Below are positions 46,740 through 57,656 of a stretch of 64,000 nucleotides of DNA, in pieces. Position 1 is the first letter of the stretch. The number at the start of each line of letters is the position of its first letter. The DNA comes from Bostrychus sinensis. Lineage: Eukaryota > Chordata > Actinopteri > Gobiiformes > Eleotridae. The position numbers were made by a program, and so were the translations under genes. The stretch covers positions 9,631,756 to 9,695,755 of the forward strand of contig CM036247.1 in the NCBI GenBank assembly GCA_020698575.1. The letters are read 5' to 3'. A model generated the notes under the pieces. The model worked only from the letters and a program-made list of their open reading frames with translations, ran no database searches and was not told the origin of the DNA.

Positions 46740-47015
46740 AAGGAAAAAAATGTCTGCAGGCCTCATTTGGCCCCCAAGCCACAGTTTGGATGCCCCTGAA
46801 TTAAGCTATACAACTATGATTTCTTTAATATGTATACTGCATGGTTTTGGAAGAGGCATCTGGACAATGTTTTAAAACGAAAAGATGTTCCCTCATCAAA
46901 CATAAAGTGAAAAAGGGCTTGAGTTTCCATCCGTTCATGTCTATAGTCAATATTTAAATAACATCATAACACTGTAGTGGCCATATGGTCCTGTGTTGTT
47001 ATGAACCCAAAGCTC
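46740..47015. other. Intronic sequence with a possible transposon end
   Basis: ggcctcatttggcccccaag ccacagtttggatgcccctg (46758-46797) resembles the terminus of a hAT-like element; its partner end was not located. Confidence 0.35.
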
Positions 47016-47019
47016 TCTG

Positions 47020-47460
47020 TCCCGGGGCTGTCATCTCTTTAGTTTACCATCTGAATATAAAGAAGAAACACTAGACTCAAACAAGCCGCCGGCATTTGAA
47101 TGTAAATGAGAGAATGACTTTGTGTTTGATCAGTGTATGATCCCGGTGCCAACGAAGTGAGGAGCAGCCCGTGTCTCCTGCTGTACACACATACGCACCG
47201 TCCAAAATCTCCCTGTGAGCGCATCAGAAAGGCTTTTTGAAATGGAACAAAATCAGCAATTACTGTCCAGGAGTCTCCCCCTTTGCTGATATGTGAGCTG
47301 CATCCAACACTGCCGCTGCTGAATAAAGTAGCGGATCCTAAAGAGTATGTGATTAAACTCCGCACAGTGTTAAGGGGCCGGGGAGAGGAGGAGGATAGAG
47401 GGAGGGGTGGATCTTCAAAACTAGTCACAGCATCTTTGAGGTAACTCTAACCTCAAGCTC
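47020..47460. promoter_or_regulatory. Repeat-poor block; candidate conserved non-coding element
   Basis: High-complexity, GC-richer sequence without repeats. It carries a 129-codon minus frame with no motif or splice support. The texture fits unique, possibly constrained, intronic DNA. Confidence 0.25.
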
Positions 47461-48169
47461 AAGTCCCGGCTTTGATCTGCTCATCACGTGTTTTTTTTAG
47501 GTGCTCAAACAAAATGAATGTATGCATTAGATGTCGGCTCTCCCAGGATCTGTCTGTCAAAGTTCCCCCCTTGTGCCCTTGGAAACAACTTTCTTCACCA
47601 CAATAAGAAAGCTCTGCATATTACAACAGCACGCACATAGTCTAATGAAAGTGTTGCCTCACGGTAGACGGAGCAGGTTGTCAGTCAGATGTTTGTTTGT
47701 TTGCTCATTTGTCTCGGTAATTGCCGGTTAAAGCTTTGGGGCTGCTGCGGATAGAATGTAATCTCTTTGCCTGCAAACCTTCCCAAATGCTAAGTTTACT
47801 TTAGCAGATTAAAATGCTATGAATGATGGCAACCGAAATGTTATTACCTTGTGCAGCAAGCAGGATATTGTTGCGGGTTTTGTGAGTTTACAAACTCATG
47901 GAAATCCATCTTGTCAGGCTCACGCTGATTTGTTTGGGTACACACCACTGGCGATTCAGGCCAATGGTGTGGAAGTAATGCCTTGAGTGGGCAGGTCTTA
48001 GGTTTGCCGACAGCCATAAGCCACTTAGCGATACTCGTTACAACATGGTAGGGAAACTTACTTTCAACTGTAGGGAAACTAATTGTCGGTATTTGACCCA
48101 TCATCAATGGCGCTGGGGCAACCTGTCAGGAGCAGTGGGCGACCACAGTACAGCGCCTGGGGTCCCTTT

Positions 48170-48690
48170 TCCAGATTTTGCAGGATTTCTGCGGCATCTT
48201 AAAACGTCTAAAAAAGTCTTACATTTTAAAATCTGAATTTAAGACCTTAAAAAAATCATACATTTAGATGAGATTTGGAGTACTAGGTTTTAAATATGTT
48301 TTAACAGGTCTTAAATATGTCACAGCTGCGTTCACAGGCTATTCTAAAATGCCCACTTAAATTCTCAAGACTTCATATTTTTTCTTACTAAGAGCAAAAT
48401 GCTTTGCAGCACTCATTGTTACCAGTAGTCACAATTAAATGACGCGGCCACGTTTACAACTCAGCTTTGTGTGCACTTTGCGCTTATGAAATAGGTCTTA
48501 ATTTTCATCAACACTGGTCTTAAAAGATCTAAAAAAGTCTTAAAGTCAACTTGTTGAACCAAGCCATAACCCTGTCTTGAGCCTAGCTGGAGGATTAGCC
48601 TATTGTGGATATTTTAGGTTGGTAGGGGAAACTGGAGCACACAGAGGAAACCCACCCAGACACGGGAAGAACATCTCACTCAGTCCGGGA
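48170..48690. repeat. Interspersed repeat fragments
   Basis: gtctaaaaaagtcttacatt and repeated ggtctta motifs at 48200-48550, then ggggaaactggagcacacag aggaaacccacccagacacg ggaagaacat at 48626-48675, the opposite strand of the family at 30330-30480. Confidence 0.55.
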
Positions 48691-49784
48691 CTTTCTCTGG
48701 TGATGTCTAGTGTGATAAAACATTGTTTGTGTACATTGTTTTACTATCACAGCAGTTTGTTGTTTAGCTACGGCACAAGAGTCGTTGCTGTGATTGGCTA
48801 AAATAAATCATGGTTGATGGTTACTAGATGGTGCTTCATCCAAACACCTCTGAATATTCTACCTAAAGTCTTTATGAACATTTTCAACAAGAGACATCCC
48901 AGATTGATATAACGTGGTTACAACTGGTTTAAAATTACACTCTTTAATATCACATTGCTCTTAACTGAAGTCATCACACAGACTTTATTAAAATGAAACC
49001 AAATTAATTTATTTGCTTTTCCACCAGCCTATAACGTACCACATATTTGCTCATATTAGCCTTACAGTCTAGGATTTACTGGGTGTATCATTAAGAAATA
49101 CTTTGATTACTGCCCAGATATTAACTCACCATCCCAGACCGTGACCACATGCATGCTTCTGCTCAGCTGTAACCCAAGAAAGTGAAGTTTGATACTGACC
49201 ATGTGAGGCAATGTTTTAGAAAAGTGAGAGGCTGTGACATCCCGAGCCGTTTTGTCGTCCCGGAGCAATCAGCTGACGCACCTGGAAGTGATTAAGCGGT
49301 GTTTCCCCTGAAGTCTTAGTTTTAACGCCAAAATGAAAGCCCCAAAACAGGAAATGTGCACCTCTGCCAACATATCCTCCAGCAGTTAACAAGCTCATAG
49401 ATCTTCCTTTGTCATTAATATATGCCCTAAGTACAACAGTGACATGCACTAAGCCAGTACACAGAGAAAAAGTACTATAATCAAATAAGTCAGTCCACTA
49501 TTTCACTGGCAGTTAGCTTTTAGACCATGAAGGAATTCTGCTTTCTTTAGATAACTTGGTTAACTTATGGTTACCAGCTGACAGGCCTGCTGGGGCCTGG
49601 GGCAAGAAGGCTTCACATGGACCCATTATAACATAAGAAGAGGGACCATTTCCAGGCCCCTCTGACCCTGAGGCCTGGGGACAACAGACCCCTTTGACCC
49701 CCCTGTCGACAGGCCTGCCCACTGACAACCATTTACCAAAGATGGTCAGATAGTTACACTTTCATGTTGAACTTCTTTCATAAA

Positions 49785-50310
49785 AGGTTCCATATTATGC
49801 TCTTTTTTTCAGGCTTTTTGCATTCGTATTTCACATTTAATAACTTAGAAATTAAGTATTTCTATGGACAACGTCTTCTTTTGGGGAGCTCTTATTTTGA
49901 CTTAGCAGATAACACTTTGATTAGGTGTCTGTCGCCCCCTGCTGGCAACAGTGGGGACGGGACAGAGCATGAAATGGCTAATTAGCATGGCTAATAGCAA
50001 CGTGGCACTAACAGATAGATAAATGAGCTGACTGGTTCATAGTGATGGCAATTTAAGCACTGAAATGATCAGAATGAGTCCGGTTAAGGTGTATGGGCTT
50101 TAGAAACGCGCAGGTGAACTTTCTGGTTTATGTACAGCGGTGAGACCAAGTGTTTTAGCTCTTGAGAAAATTGGCGTCCTCAGCATACAGGATTACTCAA
50201 ACAAGCATAAATGAAACAAAACACTACACCAAGTATGTTTTTGAGGTGCAAACAATATTATAACATGGTTAAAAACCTTGGAAAAAAGTTGATTTAGCGT
50301 AATAAGAACA
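49785..50310. repeat. Teleost repeat (ttccatattatgctcttttt family) with a family T fragment
   Basis: Begins aaaggttccatattatgctc and contains ctgtcgccccctgctggcaa cagt at 49929. The right part (50190-50300) shares aaacaaaacactacaccaag tatgtttttgagg and acaatattataacatgg with family T. Confidence 0.5.
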
Positions 50311-50855
50311 TTAACATTAAATTGATTGTTCATTGTAGTCTATTGTTGTTGCCATGGCTGATTGTTGGTTGTAGTTGGAAGCCATTTAGAGCTTCCTTCT
50401 CCAGATTTTGAATCTCAATTTTAGTCATGCATACTGAGGAAGGAGTACCCAGAGAACAAAAAAAAAAAAAACACAATTTTTGACCAGAGATGTAAGAAGA
50501 CAGTAATCCTAAATGCACTGAGAATTGAGATTACAAAAAACTGCATAACTGTCACTGTATAATAATCCTATCCTATTTCACACTAGTCTCTGTCAGAAAG
50601 AGCTGCTGGCATATTCTGTGTGGGCAGGTAGTGATCATTTCAAGCCAAGAGTTGGACTCCTAAAGGTCAGCTCTGTCAATAGTCAATCAACCTCCACTAT
50701 TTATTCCTCATGGCAATTTTTCAATCCAGGCTTCAAACTCAAGTATTCTCTCACTATAGTTTTTGGTCTGTTACTCTGTGAAAATCCTCTTCCACAAACC
50801 TCTATACACTTTCTGACTGTAACTACAAGCGAATGAATGGCACAATCCATTCATC
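50310..50855. other. Intronic sequence, nothing recognised
   Basis: Contains A13 at about 50460; no exon or defined element. Confidence 0.4.
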
Positions 50856-50863
50856 ATATTACT

Positions 50864-51825
50864 TAAGGGTGCTCCGATCCGGATTTTTGAGGCCGATCAC
50901 CATCAGCCTTTGCTGTGATCGGCCGATACCGATCATGGCCGATACCGATCACGTGGTCTTCAATGTAGGAATGTAATGTATGCAGGCTATTATTAGTTCC
51001 ACTTTGAAAAATACTGTAGCCTTTGTAAATGTAAAAGTACAACAAAATTCTACTTATTTTTGTTTTAGAAGAGGTTTTGTTGCATTATTGGCCTTTAATG
51101 TGTGCCCAGTGTCTGTGGCTTTGTTTGAATGCTCCGCTGATATAAAAATCAGCTGTTCTTAATTGGTGCCTGTAGTGCGAGTCCGCGGTTGCAGCGCCTG
51201 CGTCCGCGTAACGCGCAGCCAAACCAGGTTGAAACACAGTGGACTAAAGAGCAGACAGCTCCTGCAGCCAGTTTTGACAACAGTCTGAATGAAGAAAACG
51301 TGCACAAGAGCAGAGAAGACAACGATGAAAGGTGCTCTTCCCAGACACACGGACACATGGGCTGCCTTTTTACTTTCTCTTTCCATTAGCAGCCATTTGG
51401 TGCAGTTTAAGCCACAAAACGCAGTTTTCTCCGCGTAACAAGACACAGGCAGACTCCGAACTTTCTTAATGCTTTTAACGTAAATATTAGCGGGTTAGCT
51501 GTAGCTCTATTTGCGTTGATGTTTGCAAATACACACACTGCTGCGCCTCGGTTCTGTCCCATGCGCTCCGAGAGCAGGCGGGGACAAAGCGGGGACATAA
51601 AGCAGCAGCTCCAGGGCAGGTTTGTGTTCGTTATAACCAGGGCTTAACTTACAAACACTGCTAGAATAACGCTACTACTGTTTAATCAAACCAGAGTTGC
51701 AGGCGTGTTTGTTGTAATTTGATCGGCCCTTCTGATCGGCCCATTTTACTGATCACCGATCACTATATTTTTAGCCGATCGATCGGCCGATCACCGATCG
51801 CGGCTGATCGATCGGAGCACCCTTA
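50864..51825. mobile_element. hAT-type DNA transposon with perfect 8-bp target duplication (962 bp)
   Basis: Inverted ends TAAGGGTGCTCCGATCCGG and GATCGGAGCACCCTTA, with many subterminal GATCGGCCGAT motifs at both sides. Target duplication ATATTACT is identical at 50856-50863 and 51826-51833. The interior (51000-51700) is GC-richer and has no transposase frame. It carries antisense/sense frames of up to 95 codons that do not resemble known proteins. Confidence 0.93.
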
Positions 51826-51980
51826 ATATTACTGTATCCTTTTATTAGTTGTACAGCCCTCCCTCAGTGTGCGCAGGCCAGGTGTGAGTCAACTGAAGCA
51901 AACTGCTTGTGAAGGATTTGTTCCCAGATTCCTGATTGGTGAAGTGAATAACGCAGATATAAACTTGATTTTTTTAGAGC

Positions 51981-52541
51981 AGTGTTTACCAACCAGAGGT
52001 ACAGGGACCCCCAGGAGAACGCAAACACTTTTCAGGATATACTTGGAATTTTTATTACTAAAATTTTTTTAAAGCTCACGTATCTCATTGACTGCTAAAA
52101 CTGCTAAAGAATATTATTTGAATATTATAATTTATTAAATATTTTTTAGGTTTAATAGCTTATTTCCAAGAGTTTTTTAAATGATTTTTTTGTAGCATTA
52201 TGTAGTAATATTATTTGTTAATGTTAATTTAATAGTACAATTTATTTTATTTAGTATTTTCTTATTCTGAACATAAAATATATAGTAAAATGAGTAAATG
52301 TAATGCAAGTTTAGATTGTTATATTTTTATTTTAAAGGCAGACAAATTATTATAATTTTTATATCTTGAATTTTAGTTTAGAAGAAAAAAAAAAGCAGGA
52401 TTTTTTTTAATCTAAAGTGAATAATAAGTGTATTAATAAAAGTATTAGTAAACCCTGATTTTTATACAACCACTTTTTGAAGAATAATGAACACAGATGA
52501 GTGAGGGGATACTTGAGACAAAAAATGTTTGGGAACCAGTT
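51981..52541. mobile_element. Degraded short transposon (AGTGTTTACCAACC ends)
   Basis: Left AGTGTTTACCAACCAGAGGT then acagggaccc, right aaaatgtttgggaaccagtt. The AT-rich interior is about 500 bp. Flanks TTTAGAGC and TTAGGAGC (6 of 8). Related to the element at 62781-63159. Confidence 0.6.
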
Positions 52542-53054
52542 TTAGGAGCAGAAAAATGTGGCAAATGCAAGGATTTGAGAGAGTTTGATATGAGCCAAAT
52601 TGTGATGGCTACAAGAGCAAAAGTGTCCCATGGAAGGAACTGTGACGCAAAAGCTCAAATATTGCCAAGGAAGTTCATCATGGGGGCTGCTTATTAGGCA
52701 AGTGGTCATAATGTTATGCCTGATCAATGTACAGTCTGCACATTATACAATAACCTTTCCTCTCAAGACGTACAGTATTTCTCCTATAAACCTATGCCTC
52801 ATTCTACATCATTGGCGTGTTGACAAATTAGCGTGAGAACTATAGCCTCAGTAAATCCCTGTCTGTGTTTTACTTTTTTTCTTTTAATCTCTAAATCCTC
52901 CTGTATGAACTGTAGCTGGAGGAGCGTCTTCGGTGCATTATAATGATGCGGCTAATGAGGCCATAGAGCTCAGGGTTTCCTCTCTTGTATCTAAAAGCTC
53001 CTGACTGTATCTCTGTGTAATGTACTGTGTATCTGTGTGTGTGTCTCTCTGCAG

Positions 53055-53149
53055 CCTCTCTGCTCAAAGGCCTGAAGCACGCCAACATCGTGCTGCTCCA
53101 TGACATCATCCACACCAAGGAAACCCTCACTCTGGTCTTTGAATACGTG
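53055..53149 (+). CDS. cdk14: cdk14 exon D: N-lobe strands beta4-beta5 to hinge
   Basis: A 95-nt internal exon, acceptor tctctgcag, donor gtgagt, entry phase 1 and exit phase 0. It completes Ala and encodes SLLKGLKHANIVLLHDII, then HTKETLTLVFEYV, which is identical over this stretch to the human CDK14 sequence as I recall it. This is kinase subdomains III to V, ending at the hinge that holds the adenine of ATP. The next expected exon (HTDLCQYMDK...) was searched for by eye in 53150-64000 and not found, so the following intron is longer than 10.8 kb. Confidence 0.95.
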
Positions 53150-53234
53150 GTGAGTACATGCCCTGCTGTATTACTGCACTAATATGAGGCTATGTTCAGC
53201 CGAAATATACTTTAAATAACCTTAAAGCTAGACT

Positions 53235-54381
53235 GGTAAAGCTTTACATTACGGCACGGTAATAATATGGCAGTAGCATGGTAATAGTGTGGTAAAAATA
53301 ATAATGATGTGGAAATAACCATTTAATGATCTTATAATACTCCACATACCATTTTAAAGCTTCATGTAATTATATCTTTATCCTTTTATTTGTTTCTTGG
53401 TAATAACATGGAAACAATGCGGCAAAAGGCACAGCTCCCATTTTCTACTTTATTCCCATGTTATTACCTAGTAACTGCTAAGCATATTGCTAAGTTATAT
53501 GTCTAACTTGTATGTATATTATTATGCATATTACCATGAAATAAAAAAGAAAGAGAGAGACGTGCATTTTGCAGCACTGTTTCCATGTTATTACCAAGTT
53601 ACCACAAGACATATTTCTAAGTCTTTTGCAACTATCCTTATCGTAACTTATATCTATATAATATTTTGTATATTACCATGAAATAAAATAGAAGCAGGGA
53701 GATTTTGCAGCACTGTTTCTATATTATTATCTAAAAACAGATAAAATAATTAGCATGTAATTGACATGGAGATTTAAAATGGTATGTGGAGTATTATTTG
53801 GTTATATGGTTAATTCCACAAGTGATTACATGGTAATTAGGGCTGCACAATTTATCCGAAAATGATCATTATCGCAATATCAGCAAACGCAATAACCGTA
53901 TCGCAAGAATCTAAATATATCACAATAACGCTGTGGTCTTCCATCTGACAGAGATTTACACTGAAGAATAATTTTCCAAAAGAGCCTTAAAAGAACATGT
54001 GTTGTGACTAAATAAAAATGTTTAAAAAGTCCAGTTTAAATGGTAATTTAAGTAATTAAGTCACAGCTTAGCCTTGTTTTATTGCTGGTTTAGTCTGTGT
54101 TAAGTTTTGATTTTGTCGCTGTTTTGACTTGTAAATACAGGAACTTACATTTTTGTGAAATGTAGTGAATTTAACTTACTATGTTCGAAAAGTAGGCTCT
54201 ATTTTCAAATATTGCAATAATATTATCGCAATTTTCAACATAGATTTCAAATATTGCATGTTCTCTCCATATCGTGCAGCCCTAATGGTAATTACCCATA
54301 ATCACCACATTATTAACTATTTTTTACCACACTATTAATACCATGCTATTACTGTATTATTACCATGTTTTAATGTAAAGG
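53235..54381. mobile_element. Fold-back element with long inverted arms, split by a hAT insertion
   Basis: The left arm ggtaaagctttacatt, acggtaataatatggcagta and catggtaatagtgtggtaaa reappears inverted at 54300-54381 (taccacactattaataccat, attaccatgttttaatgtaa). Further in, ataatactccacataccatt ttaaa at 53335-53359 is inverted at 53775-53800. The centre has a diverged direct duplication (attaccatgaaataaaa ... ttttgcagcactgttt at about 53530-53585 and 53670-53725). Without the insertion the element would be about 690 bp. No coding capacity. Confidence 0.85.
53838..54284. mobile_element. hAT-type MITE nested in the fold-back element (447 bp)
   Basis: Ends TAGGGCTGCACAATTTATCC and CATATCGTGCAGCCCTA; perfect 8-bp target duplication ATGGTAAT at 53830-53837 and 54285-54292. 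It lies in the right arm of the element at 53235-54381 and is therefore younger than it. Confidence 0.95.
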
Positions 54382-54545
54382 TGACGACACAATGCAGATC
54401 TGAGTTTACTGATCACCAAATTTGTGAGAAACCCATTTCCTGATCATTTTATTCTGATCCAATTTATACAGAAGTCAGTCTAAAATGTTTTGCAATAAAC
54501 ATTATGCCACATGAATTTTAAAATCTGTTTCACCATCCACTTCAA

Positions 54546-54835
54546 TTAAATTTAATTAAATTTTATTATACAGCTCATTATCACAACAGCAGGACTTTAC
54601 AAACAATTAGTTACACAATCAAACATAAACAATCCCCTCAGACCCTCCATCCCAGTAGGGAAAAACTCCTAAAAAACCCAGCTGTGGGGAAAAAAAAGAT
54701 GTCCTGCATTCAAATTAAAACATTCAGATATTTTAACAGTCCAGCCACAAGGGGTCCCAAGCCAGTGCATGTCCCGAGCGTAGATAAATGAAGAGAGTTG
54801 TGTCAGGAAGGGCATCCGGCATTATAAATAAATGT
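54546..54835. repeat. Interspersed repeat fragments
   Basis: aattaaattttattatacag ctcattatcacaacagcagg actttacaaac, then ccctccatcccagtagggaa aaactcctaaaa (54640-54675), and at 54725-54830 the reversed GCCGGATGCCCTTCCTGACAC family (ggtcccaagccagtgcatgt ... gtgtcaggaagggcatccgg). Confidence 0.6.
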
Positions 54836-54839
54836 AAGT

Positions 54840-55870
54840 GTACTGCCCCAGAAGAGAAAAAGCCAGAAGGAAGATTCAAATAAGGTTAACATTACCATAT
54901 GATAGATGATGATAGATATATGTTTTACTGTTGAGTGGTTTTATAAAATGCTACAGAGATTGGATTTGAGTGTCTGGATCTATGCCCATACACGCCTAGA
55001 ATTAAATTCTTATTACTATGAGGGGTTAGGTTACACAAAGTCATTTCTTTTGTTTGGCTGTACCATCTGGAAATCCAAAGCCACAAATATTTTGACTGGC
55101 ATACTGGTGTTTATAGGGCATTTGCTCTCTGTCCTGTTGTAAAATAGGCTTAGGTTTTTTTCCATTGCGCGTTTGGTGCCACAGGACGCCAGCCAGAACC
55201 ACCAGAGGGTCGTCCCGCTGTGCCCAGAACAGAGCTTGGAAGGCAGACGAGACGTTTTATTGGAAGGGCACACTTTTAGTACCTTTCCACAACTGTCAGC
55301 ATGCAGTGGACTGGAAATGACTGTCTGCTTTCTCCCAGTATCACCTGTTACTCTGGTGGAGGGCATCTCTTTGAGGTCGTCACAGTGGTTACAGCAGAAC
55401 GACGCAACTTTGCTCATTTCTTTGCTGTTTAGTTTGCGTTTTTCACTCCGGAGCTCCCCCTACATTTTGGAGTAAAATACTACAAAGTCCTGTTGACTCC
55501 TGTGTGACCCTTCGCCCGTCGTAACACGTTTTCTCCTCTCCGCGCAAATGTTTCCTATGCTGTGCCGATGACGAACATTAAAGAAATAAAGCTTGTTATT
55601 TTGGCTAACCACGGCAGGTCGCTTTCACCATGTCACTGATCCCAATTTTGCAAGGCTAGTTTTTTTGCCAAGATGTGTGGAGGTGAAAGTGAAGCTTCAT
55701 TATTATTATTGGCAGCCACTGATTCAACAACAAGCCAAATTAAACTTTTTATTTAGCACAGATGCCATACACCTGTATTTTTAGTACACAATTATAAAAG
55801 GTAACACTTTCAAATAACTACTAAACTTTATGCAGTAATAAAGCAATAATAAACATGCTTCCAATACTTC
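54840..55870. other. Intronic sequence, partly repeat-related
   Basis: 55400-55600 shares an ordered set of motifs (aactttgctcatttcttt, actacaaagtcctgttgact, tgtgacccttcgcccgt, aagaaataaa) with 61460-61675, so both are copies of one repeat. Frames of up to 128 codons at 55031-55475 have no recognisable domain. Confidence 0.45.
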
Positions 55871-56010
55871 TTAAAGGGCACATATGCTTATTTTCAGACT
55901 TTTTGAAACAGTTTTGGGCATCTTTGCATTTATATATCACATTTTATGATTTAAAATATAATGATAATTTGGCAAAAAAAAGTCAATTTAGCATAATAGC
56001 GGCCCTTTAA
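55871..56010. mobile_element. 140-bp TTAA-bounded MITE
   Basis: TTAAAGGGCACATATGC at the left and GCATAATAGCGGCCCTTTAA at the right. Inverted ends with TTAA at both borders, consistent with TTAA target duplication. Confidence 0.7.
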
Positions 56011-56701
56011 ATACTATTCAGCTAATTTATACTGTTATCGGGCTACCAAAATTGTAGAAACAAAACATGAATGCATTTCACTAATGCTGTATTTTTAACC
56101 TAGTCTGGGCAGTCAGCTCTGTCCGAGTTTGGTAACCTCACTTGCTAATATTTTATGATGAAGATCCCATGTAACACTGTCCTCTCTGCCAGGATTTTAA
56201 TGAGCAAAGAACCCAAAACTAAAACTCTCATTTATGAGCAGCAGTCTGAGGCAGCTGGCTGACATCTCACTCCATTTTTAACTAAGGTCTGCTTTTGTAA
56301 CTGGAGAAACTAGTCTACGGTGTTCGGGCCACAGCAGCTCGGAAATGCACAATGACTTTTCCCTTTCGATTTATTTCACTGTAGTTTCTGGTAATGCTAT
56401 CGGAAAACTGTCGGTCTGGGTTTCAAACTCTTGTAAGCAAATGAAAAGTCGCTCAAATCAATGCACTAAAGATGTGTATTACTGTATAGGACGTGGTAGC
56501 TTCCTGTGGGCGTCTACAGAAGCCTTGCAGGGATATGCTGACCAAACCTAGAGGAGATAGGTCAAAAACTAAACAAAAACCAATTAGTTCACTTTTAGAA
56601 ATTAATTTTTAAATGCACAGAACCTTCATGCTAAAGTCTATGTTCGAAAAGGAAGTGTGCTTCTCCTTCTGCAGTGCTCACTTTATTTGCTCTGTGGTTA
56701 G
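56011..56701. other. Intronic sequence, nothing recognised
   Basis: No exon or defined repeat; 56140-56540 is repeat-poor. Confidence 0.4.
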
Positions 56702-57551
56702 TAAGGATGTAACAGTATTAACCTCATGGTACGGGATTTATTGCAATATTGTGGGGTATTATAGAAATGCTTAAGATAGCAAAAGGTGTTGTATTAAAAA
56801 AAAATGTCGTGCCAAGCTCATGGTGTAGTAATTATTGTCATATTTCATGTTTCATCTGCTCTAATCTGCTACAGAGATAACTAAGCGTTAAACAGCAGCT
56901 CAAACAGGTGCCATGAGGCTCTGGTAAACAAACAGCTCAGGAGTCAGTACAGAGTGTTCTCGGTTTGATTTAATCCAACAAACTCCTGCTCACACCTCTC
57001 TTCTGCTGCACTCTGGAGTTAGTTTATCCATTTTTTCAGCGCGCGTCAAGCCGGTAGTTCGCTCCTCTGAGGCTAACGGAGTGCACGGAGACAGGTAGAG
57101 AGAGGAAATAAACGAGCAAAGCAAAGCAGTGCCCCAGGTGAATGTAAAAAGTTTGTTTAGTAACTTGTAGTGCATTATTTGCTCACCTTTTGAATCCTCT
57201 GCTACATAAAACAGCCGTGAGTCTTGATATTTGCTGATTTCTCTTGCTATCGCTACTAAAAACACCGTCACCCGCCATTTTGTCTATGCTCAAATGGAGC
57301 AGTGGATCATGGTCTATGTAGTTCCCTCTGTCTTTTTTTTTTCCGTCAATTTTATTTTTAATTTTTCAACAGCGTATTGATACAGCATTTCAGAATACAA
57401 TACTTTGCTGTTCTTATTTTAGTTTCTTCTGCTTTTTACCATGCCGCTGCAACAAAACTATGTATTTTCACTCGGGGAGCCTGCCGTACGAGTGCATGAG
57501 GATACCGCAAGACTTTTGCTATCACAGCACCGTTAATACCGTTACATTACT
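56702..57551. mobile_element. hAT-like element, TAAGGATGTAACAGTATTAA ends (about 850 bp)
   Basis: Left TAAGGATGTAACAGTATTAA then cctcatggtacggga; right ccgtacgagtgcatgaggat ... gcaccgttaataccgttaca ttact. Inverted at both terminal and subterminal level. The interior includes ctcctgctcacacctctctt and gccattttgtctatgctcaa. The target duplication is weak (GTGGTTAG / GTGGGTCA). Confidence 0.7.
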
Positions 57552-57656
57552 GTGGGTCAGATTTGTCTACAGTGGAACTTTTTAAGAAATGTTTTTGTTT
57601 TCTGAATACATTTTCTCAAGTGTTTGTTGTACATTTTAAAGGGATTTTTTTTCTTT

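Larger units (their letters stand above)
34758..53149 (+). other. cdk14: cdk14 gene, internal part (four consecutive coding exons)
   Basis: Gene span of a PFTAIRE-family cyclin-dependent kinase, CDK14/PFTK1. In vertebrates this kinase binds cyclin Y at the plasma membrane and phosphorylates LRP6 in G2/M Wnt signalling (family knowledge). Four exons with canonical AG acceptors and GT donors join in phase (0, 0/2, 2/1, 1/0) to give 172 uninterrupted codons matching about residues 42-213 of the 469-residue human protein. Visible are the Ser-rich N-terminal extension, the GEGSYATV loop, the VALK catalytic lysine, the PFTAIRE helix and the hinge start VFEYV. The N-terminal coding exon (about 41 residues) and everything from the HTDLCQ segment onward (HRD, DFG, activation loop, C-lobe) are absent. 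Introns are about 8.2, 2.3 and 7.4 kb, and the last exceeds 10.8 kb. PFTAIRE in place of PCTAIRE excludes CDK16-18; the N-terminal match favours CDK14 over CDK15. I infer an intact gene cut by the window edges. Confidence 0.95.

Noticed and set aside
55031..55475. 128-codon minus and 100-codon + frames
   Set aside because: Overlap each other on opposite strands, partly in a dispersed repeat (also at 61460), with no motif.
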